A stretch of 64,000 bases of DNA, from the NCBI GenBank assembly GCA_947496145.1, contig CANMBS010000013.1, forward strand, positions 1 to 64,000, given 5' to 3'. The notes beneath the pieces are model-generated. The model was given only the letters and a program-made list of their open reading frames with translations, did no database searches and had not been told where the DNA came from. Numbering within the stretch: position 1 is the first letter of the stretch; the number at the start of each line of letters is the position of its first letter. This document shows positions 16,060 through 25,526 of this stretch, in pieces. Source of the DNA: an uncultured Pseudovibrio sp. (GTDB lineage Bacteria; Pseudomonadota; Alphaproteobacteria; Rhizobiales; Stappiaceae). The translations under genes were made by a program, and so were the position numbers.

Positions 16060-17557
16060 AACTGAAAAGCAACCGGAAGCTGAAGCCGAGGAAGCGCAGG
16101 TTGAAGCTATTGATCCCAGTAGTTTTGAGGGCCTTCTAAAGCAAGAATTCAAGCCCAAGTCAGATAGTGCCAAGGAAGCAGTGGAAGGTGCTGTTGCAAC
16201 GCTTGCTCAGCAGGCTCTGGCGAACACAGCACTGGTTTCTGATGATACTCTCAAGTCCATTGAAGCTATTGTGGCGGAAATTGACCGCAAGCTTTCTGAG
16301 CAAATTCAACTTATTCTGCATCATCAGGACTTCCAGAGTCTGGAAGGGACATGGCGCGGTCTGCATTATCTCGTCAACAACACTGAAACGGATGAGATGC
16401 TTAAGATCCGGGTGATGAACATCTCCAAAAAAGATCTCAGCAAGACCCTGAAGAAATATAAGGGAACTGCATGGGATCAAAGCCCGGTTTTCAAGAAAAT
16501 CTACGAAGAAGAATATGGTCAGTTTGGCGGCGAGCCTTACGGTGTGTTGATTGGCGACTACTATTTCGACCATACACCGCCTGATGTTGCTTTGCTCAAT
16601 GAAATGGCAGAGATTGCAGCAGCGGCTCATGCTCCCTTTATTGCCGGTGCCAGCCCAACACTTTTCCAGATGGAGACCTGGCAGGAACTCTCTAACCCGC
16701 GCGACCTGACCAAGATTTTTCAGACACCGGAATATGCTGCCTGGCGGTCCCTACGAGAGTCTGAAGACAGTCGTTATATCGGTCTGGCGATGCCACGTTT
16801 CCTCTCTCGTCTGCCATATGGTGCCAATACGGAGCCGGTGGAAGAATTCGACTTTGAGGAAGATACTTCCGGTGCGAATTCTTCAAAATATGTCTGGTCG
16901 AACTCTGCGTTCGCCATGGCAACCAACATTACACGCTCATTCAAGCTTTACGGCTGGTGCTCACGCATCCGGGGTGTTGAGTCGGGTGGTTCTGTGGAAG
17001 GACTGCCTGCCCACACGTTTCCAACGGATGATGGCGGCGTGGATATGAAGTGTCCAACCGAAATCGCCATTACAGACCGACGGGAAGCTGAGCTTGCCAA
17101 GAATGGTATGATGCCATTGCTCCATCGCAAAAACTCTGATCTGGCGGCGTTTATCGGCGCACAGTCCTTACAGAAACCAGCGGAGTATACAGATCCGGAT
17201 GCGACAGCAAATGCCAACCTTGCAGCTAGGTTACCTTACTTATTTGCAAGTTGCCGGTTCGCTCACTATCTAAAATGTATCGTACGAGACAAGATCGGTT
17301 CTTTCAAAGAACGACAGGACCTTCAGAACTGGTTGCAAAACTGGATCATGCAGTACGTTGACGGCGACCCGGCCGGATCCAGTGAGGAAACAAAAGCGGA
17401 AAGACCTTTAGCTTCAGCCGAAGTTATTGTGGAAGCTGATGACGCAAATCCCGGTTACTATAGCGCAAGGTTTTTCCTACGTCCTCATTATCAGCTTGAA
17501 GGGCTCACAGTGTCCTTAAGGCTGGTTTCCAAGCTTCCATCAGCCAAGGGTGGCTAA
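16052..17557 (+). CDS. tssC: T6SS contractile sheath large subunit TssC
   Basis: TssC (VipB) is the main sheath protein. Family landmarks include ILHHQDFQSLEGTWRGLHYLV, FDHTPPDVALL, AAAHAPFIAGA, MPRFLSRLPYG, FEEDT, HRKNSDLAAFIGAQSLQKP and the C-terminal region ending in YQLEGLTVSLRLVSKLP. The start is set at ATG 16052, with GAGAAGGA 8 bases upstream; an ATG at 16049 is equally in frame, and the earlier reading frame from 16019 lies inside tssB. Length is 501 aa. It overlaps tssB by eight bases. The full C-terminal 128 residues after QSLQKP are present here but missing from the TssC-like fusion further downstream. Confidence 0.96.
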   Translation: MAETEKQPEAEAEEAQVEAIDPSSFEGLLKQEFKPKSDSAKEAVEGAVATLAQQALANTALVSDDTLKSIEAIVAEIDRKLSEQIQLILHHQDFQSLEGTWRGLHYLVNNTETDEMLKIRVMNISKKDLSKTLKKYKGTAWDQSPVFKKIYEEEYGQFGGEPYGVLIGDYYFDHTPPDVALLNEMAEIAAAAHAPFIAGASPTLFQMETWQELSNPRDLTKIFQTPEYAAWRSLRESEDSRYIGLAMPRFLSRLPYGANTEPVEEFDFEEDTSGANSSKYVWSNSAFAMATNITRSFKLYGWCSRIRGVESGGSVEGLPAHTFPTDDGGVDMKCPTEIAITDRREAELAKNGMMPLLHRKNSDLAAFIGAQSLQKPAEYTDPDATANANLAARLPYLFASCRFAHYLKCIVRDKIGSFKERQDLQNWLQNWIMQYVDGDPAGSSEETKAERPLASAEVIVEADDANPGYYSARFFLRPHYQLEGLTVSLRLVSKLPSAKGG

Positions 17558-17581
17558 ATCCCGGGCTGAAGAGGAGAAGAC

Positions 17582-17618
17582 GACGGCGTTTTTCATAATA
17601 CCCATCCAAGACGCCGTC
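17582..17618 (+). other. Stable hairpin between tssC and hcp
   Basis: GACGGCGTTTT (17582-17592) pairs with AAGACGCCGTC (17608-17618), 11 bp including one G-T pair, with a 15-base loop. There is no T-run after it, so it is unlikely to stop transcription fully. Its position, before the abundantly made tube protein, suits an mRNA processing or stabilising element that raises hcp output over the sheath genes. That role is inferred. Confidence 0.5.
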
Positions 17619-17691
17619 TACCGGCACTATGCCTCACGCGGCAAGCCGTTTAGTGCCACAACACAATAAGAACTAAAGTGGAGCAAGCGTC

Positions 17692-18222
17692 ATGGCAATT
17701 GATGCATATGTAATCTTCGAGGGGCCCGGTGCTGGTGCTATCGATATTGAAGGCGAAACCCAAGACCAGGAAATGCAAAAGAAGAAAGCCTTCGAAATCG
17801 CCACATTCAGCATGGGTGCTGAAAACACCATGGATATCGGTTCCATGCGTGGTGGTTCCGGCGCAGGTCGTGTGAAGTTTAAAGAGTTCCAGATCGAAAA
17901 GAAAACGGACCGCGGTTCACCTGGACTGTTTCTGGCTTGCTGTAACGGCGGCATCTATAAAACCGTATCTCTCATTCTGAGACGTTCCGGTGGTGCCTCC
18001 GGTAAATCTGGTGTGGTCTTTCTGACCTTCACAATGAAGCTGGTCGCGATCAAAGAAATCAGCTGGGAAGGTAACGACGAGGAATGTAAAGAATCCATCC
18101 AGATGGAATACGGCGCAGTCCAGATCGATTACATCATGATGGATACAACTGGTGCTATGGGCAAAACACTTAGCGAAAAGTGGAGCCGCATCAAGAATAC
18201 TCGCGACCTCAAAGTCGACTAA
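17692..18222 (+). CDS. hcp: T6SS tube protein Hcp (TssD)
   Basis: Hcp forms hexameric rings that stack into the inner tube and are exported with each firing. The sequence starts AIDAYVIFEG and shows the conserved GASIDIEGE-like element (GAIDIEGETQD), FEIATFSMGAEN, KFKEFQIEKKTDRGSP and the C-terminal YIMMD segment of the Hcp1 family. Length is 176 aa with no toxin extension. GGAG lies upstream of the ATG. It has its own 134-bp leader with a hairpin, which suggests stronger expression than neighbouring genes. Confidence 0.96.
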   Translation: MAIDAYVIFEGPGAGAIDIEGETQDQEMQKKKAFEIATFSMGAENTMDIGSMRGGSGAGRVKFKEFQIEKKTDRGSPGLFLACCNGGIYKTVSLILRRSGGASGKSGVVFLTFTMKLVAIKEISWEGNDEECKESIQMEYGAVQIDYIMMDTTGAMGKTLSEKWSRIKNTRDLKVD

Positions 18223-18311
18223 GCCCAGTATTTCTATTTTTTCCGAGCTATCTGTTTGCCGGGTTTACGCCCGGCAAATCTATCCCGGCACGTTTGGTGG
18301 AGTGATCCCGT

Positions 18312-19163
18312 ATGCTTGCGAAGGAACAGCTTGCCTCAGGTAACCTTAAAGAAGCGATCGAAATCACGCAGGACCTTGTGCGACGTAAACCTGAAGATGT
18401 GAAAGAACGTATCCTTCTGTTTCAACTTTACTGCGTCAATGGCGACTGGCTGAAGGCGAAGAAACAGCTTCCCATTATCCGTGAGTTTGATGCGGGTGCT
18501 ATCCCGATGGTTGAAACCTACTCGCGCCTGCTGGATATGGAACAGTTGCGCGAAGAAGTGTTCTCAGGTGATAAAACTCCCCTTCTTTTTGGAGAACCCA
18601 AAGAGTGGCTTTCCTATCTGGTTCAAGCTCTCAAGTTTGACATTGATAACAAACCAGAAGCAGCTGCGGAGTTACGAGACCGGGCATTTGAGGAAGCTGA
18701 AGCAATTTCCGGTACCATTAATGGTGAGAAATTTGAATGGCTTGCTGATGCTGATCCCAGACTAGGCCCGGTGCTGGAACTCATGATGAGCAACGCTTAT
18801 TATTGGGTCCCGTTCTCTGCTATTAAATCCATACGAATTCCTGAGCCTCGTGATCTGCGGGATATGTGCTGGACCCCTGTCAATCTCCTATGGGTTAACG
18901 GTGGTCCTGCAAATGGTTTTATTCCAACGCGGTATGTGGAAACCGTTCAGGCAGATGATCCTCATCTCAAACTATCCAGACTGACCGCCTGGCAGGGCGA
19001 TAAGCCTATCGGACAACGCATGTTTGCCGATGAGACGACAGAAGTTCCTCTTCTTGAGGTACGGGCAATCAATTTTGACAGTGAACTGGACATCCATAAG
19101 GAACTTGGTCCACTAGCAGATGACGGTGATCATTCTTCATCTGCGGAGGGTGGCCATGGCTGA
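18312..19163 (+). CDS. tagJ: T6SS accessory protein TagJ (ImpE)
   Basis: TagJ (ImpE/HsiE) binds the sheath small subunit and is thought to modulate ClpV-driven sheath disassembly. The N-terminal 100 residues are TPR-like helices (LASGNLKEAIEITQDLVRRKPED). The C-terminal half has the ImpE signature with WVPFSAIKSI and the following PVNLLWVNGG, and ends with a segment for nucleic-acid-like beta structure. Length 283 aa is normal. GGAG precedes the ATG. The 3' end overlaps tssE by eight bases. Confidence 0.92.
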   Translation: MLAKEQLASGNLKEAIEITQDLVRRKPEDVKERILLFQLYCVNGDWLKAKKQLPIIREFDAGAIPMVETYSRLLDMEQLREEVFSGDKTPLLFGEPKEWLSYLVQALKFDIDNKPEAAAELRDRAFEEAEAISGTINGEKFEWLADADPRLGPVLELMMSNAYYWVPFSAIKSIRIPEPRDLRDMCWTPVNLLWVNGGPANGFIPTRYVETVQADDPHLKLSRLTAWQGDKPIGQRMFADETTEVPLLEVRAINFDSELDIHKELGPLADDGDHSSSAEGGHG

Positions 19164-19662
19164 ACGCCCGATTGCCGACCGGTTGGTTCCTTCTCTGCTG
19201 GACCGTCTTACAGATGACAACCCGTTCCAGCGTTTAGAGCCACGTGACGCCCGCGTCGCCAGTTCGGTTAATCTTCGGTATTCAATTCAGCGAGATTTAG
19301 AGTGGCTCTTTAACACCACCCAGCTTGCCTCAGACATTGATCTTTCTCCTTACCCGGAAGTCAAGTCATCGGTCCTTAATTACGGAATTCCCGATCTTGG
19401 CGGTCTTACAAATAAAAGCGCTGAAGAGATTGAGGACGTGCTGCATGATGCCATCACAGCTTTTGAGCCACGTCTGATCAAAGACACGCTTCTGGTTACC
19501 ATCGTTGAATCCAATAAGCCACGGCGCGCCAACCGTCTGGATTTTCAGATTGAGGGGCAGCTGTGGTCACAGCCATTACCTCAGGCTTTGTATCTGCGCA
19601 CCGAGTTTGATCTTGATGTGAACGCAGTTCAAATCGCCAAACCACGCCAGCGAGGTTCCTGA
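19156..19662 (+). CDS. tssE: T6SS baseplate protein TssE (gp25-like)
   Basis: TssE is the gp25-like baseplate protein that nucleates sheath assembly. It shows SLLDRLTDDNP at the start, RDLEWLFNT in the helical region, YPEVKSSVLNYGIPDL, and the conserved C-terminal beta strands that include FEPRLI and LWSQPLPQALYLRTEFDLD. The start at ATG 19156 is preferred because GGAGG is placed correctly before it; an upstream GTG/ATG at 19120 lies deep inside tagJ. Length is 168 aa. It overlaps tagJ by eight bases and is followed by tssF one base after its stop. Confidence 0.94.
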   Translation: MAERPIADRLVPSLLDRLTDDNPFQRLEPRDARVASSVNLRYSIQRDLEWLFNTTQLASDIDLSPYPEVKSSVLNYGIPDLGGLTNKSAEEIEDVLHDAITAFEPRLIKDTLLVTIVESNKPRRANRLDFQIEGQLWSQPLPQALYLRTEFDLDVNAVQIAKPRQRGS

Positions 19663-19663
19663 T

Positions 19664-21541
19664 ATGAAGCCCTGGCTGCTTCCCTATTATAACAGAGAGC
19701 TCCAGCATATTCGCGAAAGCGCCTCAGAATTTGCTGAGGCATATCCGAAAGTTGCAGGCCGGCTGGGCTTGAGTGGATTTGAGTGTGCGGACCCTTACGT
19801 TGAGCGTTTGCTGGAGGGCTTTGCCTTTCTGACAGCCCGTGTCCAGTACAAGCTGGATGCTCAGTTTCCGCAGTTTACGCAGCATCTTCTGGAGATGGTG
19901 TATCCGCATTTTCTTGCGCCTATCCCTTCCATGCTGATTGCAAACCTTGAGCCGGACATGACACAGGGATCGCTGAAAGATGGTTATGTGATACCTCGTG
20001 GTACTCAGTTGCGCAGCCGTAAAAGCGTACGTGGAGCTACCTCCTGCACCTACAAAACAGCACATGATACAGTTTTGTGGCCTGTTACTGTGGAAGCGAC
20101 CGATTATCTTGCAAGCCCGAGCGAGCTGGCAGCCCAAAAGGTTGAAGTTCGCAACGGGGCAAAGGCAGGTCTTCGCATTCGTCTGAAAACCTTTGGCGGC
20201 ATTCCCTTTAACGAGCTTGCACTTGATGAACTGCCGCTTTATCTGCGCGGTGGCGGCTCTCAGCCTGTGAAGCTTTATGAGCAGATCGTCGGCAATTGTG
20301 TTGGAGTTGGTCTTAGACCCACGGCCCTGCCTACTCCCTGGGAGATTAATCTTTCTGCTGACGTAGTCAGAACACGCGGATATGCTGATAAGGATGCGTT
20401 ACTGCCGTACGGCCCGCAATCCTTCAGCGGATATCGCCTGTTGCAGGAGTATTTCGCATTCCCGCACCGGTTTCTTTTTGTTGAACTGACCGAGCTACAA
20501 GCTGCTGTGCGGCAGTGTGAAACGGATGAACTGGATGTCTTCCTGCTCTTTAACCGCATTGACAAAGATCTTGAGCGCTCTGTTCACAAAGCCAATATCG
20601 AGCTTTTCTGCACACCTGCAATCAACCTGTTCTCAACACGTCTGGACAGATTGCACATCAGTGACACTCGAAGTAATCACCATGTGGTGCCTGATCGTTC
20701 CAAACCGCTGGACTACGAGATTTATCAGTTAGAGGAAGTGGAAGGGTTTAGCTCGCAAGGTGATGCGCCGCAGATCTTCAAACCGTTTTACAGTCTTTCA
20801 AACACAACGGATTTGCAGAGCGAAGGAGCCTATTACACGGTTCATCGCAAGCAGCGTCTGGCGACAGCAAAACGAAAGATCACGGGCGGGCGCAGTAACT
20901 ATCTGGGTACTGAAATCTTTATCAGTCTGGTTGATGCTAAAGATGCGCCTTACAATCTTGCGCTTAATCAGCTGGGTATTCGCGCTCTTTGCACGAACCG
21001 TGATTTGCCGCTTATGATCCCGATTGGTGCGGGGCGCTCTGACTTTTCTTTGCCCGAAGGTGGCCCCGTCCATGCTGTAAAGTGCATTGATGGACCAAGC
21101 CGCCCGCGCCCCTCTAACATTTTTGGCGAGACGGCATGGCGTTTCATCAATCATCTTTCACTTAACTACTTAAGTATCGCCGACAATAACGATACTGATG
21201 GTGCTCAGGCCCTGCGATCTATCCTGCATCTGTATGCACCTATGGGGGACTCCTCCATCACCCAGCAAATTGATGGTGTGCGGTCCATCAATTCCACGCG
21301 TGCAGTGCGCCGGTTGCCCGGACGTGGCCTTTCTTCAGTGGCACGCGGACTTGAGCTGAACATCACTCTGGATGAAGCGGCGTTTGAAGGCACTGGCGTG
21401 TTCTTACTGGGTGCGGTGCTGAACGAATTCTTTGCGCGTTACGTCTCCATCAACAGCTTTACGGAGACCGTTATTAAATCCAATACACGCGGTGAAGTTA
21501 TGCGCTGGCCCTGTCAGGTTGGGAGGCGTCACAGATTATGA
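19664..21541 (+). CDS. tssF: T6SS baseplate protein TssF
   Basis: TssF (ImpG/VasA) is a core wedge component of the baseplate, bound to TssG, TssE and VgrG. It opens with the diagnostic LLPYYNRELQHIRESASEFAEAYPKVAGRL, followed by DPYVERLLEGFAFLTARVQYKLD and FTQHLLEMVYPHFLAPIPSM. The C-terminus carries GRGLSSVARGLEL and LNEFFARYVSINSFTET. Length is 625 aa, the normal size. It begins one base after the tssE stop and overlaps tssG by four bases. Confidence 0.96.
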   Translation: MKPWLLPYYNRELQHIRESASEFAEAYPKVAGRLGLSGFECADPYVERLLEGFAFLTARVQYKLDAQFPQFTQHLLEMVYPHFLAPIPSMLIANLEPDMTQGSLKDGYVIPRGTQLRSRKSVRGATSCTYKTAHDTVLWPVTVEATDYLASPSELAAQKVEVRNGAKAGLRIRLKTFGGIPFNELALDELPLYLRGGGSQPVKLYEQIVGNCVGVGLRPTALPTPWEINLSADVVRTRGYADKDALLPYGPQSFSGYRLLQEYFAFPHRFLFVELTELQAAVRQCETDELDVFLLFNRIDKDLERSVHKANIELFCTPAINLFSTRLDRLHISDTRSNHHVVPDRSKPLDYEIYQLEEVEGFSSQGDAPQIFKPFYSLSNTTDLQSEGAYYTVHRKQRLATAKRKITGGRSNYLGTEIFISLVDAKDAPYNLALNQLGIRALCTNRDLPLMIPIGAGRSDFSLPEGGPVHAVKCIDGPSRPRPSNIFGETAWRFINHLSLNYLSIADNNDTDGAQALRSILHLYAPMGDSSITQQIDGVRSINSTRAVRRLPGRGLSSVARGLELNITLDEAAFEGTGVFLLGAVLNEFFARYVSINSFTETVIKSNTRGEVMRWPCQVGRRHRL

Positions 21542-22704
21542 CTGGTTCTCAACCTCCCTCAACACCGGACGAGCCTCCTCCAAAGCTTCCACGCAAGCCT
21601 TCTGCAAGCGGTGAGCATCTACCTAAAACAGAGCAAGAGCTTTCACCTGAAATCCTCTGGAAGCAACGCCTGCATGCTGCTGAGAAAGATTTTCTTACCT
21701 ATGAGTTTCTCCCGCTTGTCCGGTTGATAGAATGCGCAAACCCGGATATGCCGCGCATCGGGACGTCAAGACGTTGCCAGGACGATCCGGTTCGCTTTTC
21801 ACATGAACCGCATCTGCAATTTGAAGCTTCTACGATTACCGCCTTCAAGCAAGCCGCGGGAAGCAAGCCCAGCAGGCTGACCAGCCGGTTTTTAGGGTTG
21901 TTTGGCCCAAACGGACCGATGCCGCTTCATCTTACCGAATATGCATTTAAACGTGAGCATCAGCATCGCGATACAACCATGCGGGCGTTCGCAGATGTGT
22001 TTCACCATCGTGTCCTAAGTTTGTTTTACCGAGCTGCGATTAGTGGAGAGCCCGCTTTCAGCTTCGACCGACCAGAGCAGGACCGCTACTCCATCTATAC
22101 CGGTGCGCTTGCGGGATTTGGCCCATCGGAATTTCGACATCGAGACGATCTGCCTGATGTGGTGAAGTATCATTTTGCCGGACGCCTTGCGTTGCAAACG
22201 CGCGGAGCTGATGGCTTGCTTGCGATCTTAAGCTGTTATTTCAACCTGCCTGTGGAGCTGGAAGAGTTTATCGGAGAATGGTTATACCTGCCGAAGAAGC
22301 AGGTAACAGCGCTAAATGGTTTCAAAAACGCAGGGCTGCTTGGTGTTGGTGCAGCACTTGGTGGCCGGGTCTGGTCAAGTGACACAAAGTTCCGCGTGGT
22401 GTTTGGACCGCTTTGCCTGAGTGATTATGAAAGCCTGCTTCCCGACGGAGCCTCGATGCCCCGCCTGCTGTCAGCCGTTCGCGCCTATTGCGGTGATGAG
22501 CTGGAGTGGGATGTCGCGCTTGTGCTGAAGCGTAAAGAAGTTCCTCCCTTGCAGCTGGGCAATTACGGCAAGTTGGGCTGGACCAGCTGGCTTGCCCCCC
22601 GCAAGCAAGGCGACCCAGTCAGAGACCTCAATCTTCGCCCCCGTCAGGTTACTGCAAAATCAAAGATGTCAGAGCAAAGTTGCAGTCGTGAGAAGGCTGC
22701 CTAG
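21538..22704 (+). CDS. tssG: T6SS baseplate protein TssG
   Basis: TssG (ImpH/VasB) is the second wedge protein that complexes with TssF. Landmarks are FLGLFGPNGPMPLHLTEY, the following DTTMRAFADVFHHRVLSLFYRA, GLLGVGAALGGRVW and the late LGNYGKLGWTSWL. The first 45 residues are a Pro/Ser-rich extension ahead of the usual start of the domain. Length is 388 aa. The ATGA overlap with tssF and the ten-base gap to tssH keep it in the same operon. Confidence 0.95.
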   Translation: MTGSQPPSTPDEPPPKLPRKPSASGEHLPKTEQELSPEILWKQRLHAAEKDFLTYEFLPLVRLIECANPDMPRIGTSRRCQDDPVRFSHEPHLQFEASTITAFKQAAGSKPSRLTSRFLGLFGPNGPMPLHLTEYAFKREHQHRDTTMRAFADVFHHRVLSLFYRAAISGEPAFSFDRPEQDRYSIYTGALAGFGPSEFRHRDDLPDVVKYHFAGRLALQTRGADGLLAILSCYFNLPVELEEFIGEWLYLPKKQVTALNGFKNAGLLGVGAALGGRVWSSDTKFRVVFGPLCLSDYESLLPDGASMPRLLSAVRAYCGDELEWDVALVLKRKEVPPLQLGNYGKLGWTSWLAPRKQGDPVRDLNLRPRQVTAKSKMSEQSCSREKAA

Positions 22705-22713
22705 GAGTTCTTC

Positions 22714-25395
22714 ATGAGTGATATTAAGCGTGCCTCCCTCTTTGGTAAACTAAATCCAACCTGCTATCAGGCCATCGACAGCGCGACGACGTTTTGTAAG
22801 ATGCGCGGCAATCCTTATGTGGAATTGGAGCACTGGTTCCAGCAGCTTTTAAGTGCGCAGGACAGTGACTTGCACAGGATTATTCGTGATGCAGGGATTG
22901 ATGAGGCACGACTTGCCAGCGACCTGACGAAAGCGCTTGATAAGCTGCCGCGCGGGGCAAGCTCTGTCAGTGATTTGTCTCAGCATGTTGAAGAAGCGGT
23001 AGAGCGCGGCTGGGTCTATGCTACTTTGATGTTTGGCGATAATGCCATTCGCAGCGGTTACCTCCTGATCGGCATTTTGAAGACACCCGGACTGCGCAAT
23101 ACGCTCTTTGGCATCTCCCGGCTTTTTGAAAATGTATCTGCTGATGATGTGGCAGCGCGTTACAAAAAAATCACTGAAGGCTCGCCAGAAGAAGGTAAGG
23201 CCAAAGATGGAACACAGCTTGATGCGAGTGAACAGCAGGCAAAAGCTCCGGGCCTGAAAACTGCCGATGAGGCTCTTGATGCTTACACAACAGATGTAAC
23301 GGCTAAGGCCAAAGCCGGGCAACTGGACCCTGTGATTGGGCGCGAAGACGAAATTCGACAGATTATTGATACGCTGATGCGTCGCCGTCAGAACAACCCG
23401 ATCCTGACTGGTGAGGCCGGGGTTGGTAAAACTGCTGTTGTTGAAGGTCTGGCGATCCGCATTTCGGAAGGTGATGTCCCTCCTTCCATCAAGGATGTGC
23501 GGGTGCTGCTTCTGGATGTGGGTTTGTTGCAGGCAGGTGCTGGCGTAAAGGGCGAGTTTGAAGACCGTTTGCGCAAAATTCTGGAGGCTGTGCGCTCCTC
23601 CGTTCAGCCTATCATTCTGTTTATTGATGAGGCACATACACTGATCGGAGCAGGTGGGGCAGCGGGAACCGGCGATGCAGCAAATCTGCTCAAGCCTGCC
23701 CTTGCCCGTGGTGAACTGCGCACCATCGCGGCAACCACTTGGTCTGAATATAAAAAACACATTGAGAAGGACCCTGCCCTTGCCCGCAGATTCCAGAATA
23801 TTTTAGTTGAAGAGCCAGATGCAGATAAGGCGGTTGCGATTATGCGCGGTGTTGCTGCCATGCTGGAAGAGCACCATCACGTGCAAATTCTCGATGAGGC
23901 GCTGGAAGCTGCGGTACATCTTTCCATGCGGTTCATCCCTGCCCGGCAACTGCCTGACAAAGCTATCAGCCTGATCGACACTGCGTGTGCTCGTGTCGCT
24001 CTTTCTCAACACGCGACACCGGCTGCGGTTGATGATTGTCGTAAGCGCCTTTTAATGGTGGAGACGGAACGGGACATTCTGGAACGTGAGTCACAAACGG
24101 GTTTTGATGTGGGCGAGAAGCTTGAGGACGCTCACAAGAAACTTGAGGAGCTCCAGAAAGAGCTGGAGGGTCTTGAGGCGGAATGGAAAGAAGAGCAAAC
24201 CCTTGTTGCTGATATCCTGAAACTGCGTGCAACTTACCGACAGACCAATGCGGAAGAAAACGCAGATACGGGGCCAATCAAGAAAGAGCTGGATGAGAAG
24301 CTGGCGGAACTTACCAAACTCCAGGGTGAGCATCCACTGATCTTGCCGGAGGTTGACGGGCAAGCCGTGGCGACCATTGTTTCTGACTGGACGGGTATTC
24401 CAACCGGACGCATGGTGAGCGACGAGATCAACACAGTGCTCCACCTGAGCGATATTTTACGCAAGCGTATCATCGGGCAGGATCATGCTATGGAAGTGAT
24501 TGCGCGGCGCGTAAAAACGTCCCGCGCAAACCTTGATAACCCCAGTCGCCCCATTGGTGTGTTCCTGCTTGTGGGCCCCAGTGGTGTTGGTAAGACAGAA
24601 ACAGCGCTTGCCCTTGCTGAAACGCTTTATGGCGGGGAGCAAAACCTGATCACCATCAACATGAGCGAATTTCAGGAATCACACACTGTCTCGACCCTGA
24701 AAGGCTCACCTCCGGGCTATGTGGGATATGGTGAAGGTGGTGTTTTGACGGAAGCGGTGCGCCGAAGACCTTACAGCATCGTTCTGCTGGATGAGGTTGA
24801 AAAGGCTCACCATGATGTTCATGAGCTTTTCTTCCAAGTCTTTGATAAAGGCATGATGGAAGATGGTGAAGGGCGCAAAATCAACTTCAAAAACACCCTC
24901 ATTTTGCTGACCGCAAACGTGGGCAGTGACCTCATCTTAGATATGTGTGCCGATGAAGATCTGATGCCAGAACCGGAAGGCATTGCCAAGGCTTTACGCC
25001 CTCCTCTGCTCAAAGCCTTTCCAGCCGCATTACTGGGACGTCTTGTGACTGTGCCGTACTATCCGCTTAGTTCAACGGTCATTCATAAAATCATCAAACT
25101 GCAACTGGGCCGGATCGGTGATCGTATTCTTGCAAACCACAATGTGAAATTCACCTGGGACGACAGCGTCGTTGCTTTGATTGAAAGCAGATGTGCCGAG
25201 ATTGAAAGTGGCGGGCGTATGATTGATGCGATCCTGACCAATACGCTTCTGCCGGATATCAGTACAGAATTCCTCAAGAACATGAGCGAGGACAAGAAGA
25301 TTACGGAACTGAAAGTCGTAACGGATGGTGATGCATTTGACTACAAATTCAAGAAATCTGCGACACCCAAAAAAGACAGAGGTCAGAAGAAGTAG
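22714..25395 (+). CDS. tssH: T6SS AAA+ ATPase TssH (ClpV)
   Basis: ClpV disassembles the contracted sheath in the cytoplasm with ATP. An N-terminal Clp repeat domain (about residues 1-165) begins [14 protein letters not shown]. The first AAA+ module has Walker A GEAGVGKT (about 228) and Walker [15 protein letters not shown]; a coiled-coil middle domain spans about 440-540; the second module has GPSGVGKTE (about 625) and the [13 protein letters not shown] pore-loop region. Length 893 aa is typical. The start ATG follows GGAG. It ends 131 bp before the sodium channel gene. Confidence 0.96.
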   Translation: MSDIKRASLFGKLNPTCYQAIDSATTFCKMRGNPYVELEHWFQQLLSAQDSDLHRIIRDAGIDEARLASDLTKALDKLPRGASSVSDLSQHVEEAVERGWVYATLMFGDNAIRSGYLLIGILKTPGLRNTLFGISRLFENVSADDVAARYKKITEGSPEEGKAKDGTQLDASEQQAKAPGLKTADEALDAYTTDVTAKAKAGQLDPVIGREDEIRQIIDTLMRRRQNNPILTGEAGVGKTAVVEGLAIRISEGDVPPSIKDVRVLLLDVGLLQAGAGVKGEFEDRLRKILEAVRSSVQPIILFIDEAHTLIGAGGAAGTGDAANLLKPALARGELRTIAATTWSEYKKHIEKDPALARRFQNILVEEPDADKAVAIMRGVAAMLEEHHHVQILDEALEAAVHLSMRFIPARQLPDKAISLIDTACARVALSQHATPAAVDDCRKRLLMVETERDILERESQTGFDVGEKLEDAHKKLEELQKELEGLEAEWKEEQTLVADILKLRATYRQTNAEENADTGPIKKELDEKLAELTKLQGEHPLILPEVDGQAVATIVSDWTGIPTGRMVSDEINTVLHLSDILRKRIIGQDHAMEVIARRVKTSRANLDNPSRPIGVFLLVGPSGVGKTETALALAETLYGGEQNLITINMSEFQESHTVSTLKGSPPGYVGYGEGGVLTEAVRRRPYSIVLLDEVEKAHHDVHELFFQVFDKGMMEDGEGRKINFKNTLILLTANVGSDLILDMCADEDLMPEPEGIAKALRPPLLKAFPAALLGRLVTVPYYPLSSTVIHKIIKLQLGRIGDRILANHNVKFTWDDSVVALIESRCAEIESGGRMIDAILTNTLLPDISTEFLKNMSEDKKITELKVVTDGDAFDYKFKKSATPKKDRGQKK

Positions 25396-25526
25396 ATTTC
25401 TTCAGAGGTGAGATAAATCAAACGATAAGAAAAACATCAGGCGAACTTAGATCTTTTTTTACCACAGATACTAACTGAAACAAAACACGTCGGAACTACT
25501 TTTCATAGATGACGAGGAGTCCAACG

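Noticed and set aside
22849-23760. Minus-strand reading frame of 303 codons opposite clpV
   Set aside because: The ClpV frame has both Walker motifs and full length; the antisense frame is Cys/Ile-rich and featureless.
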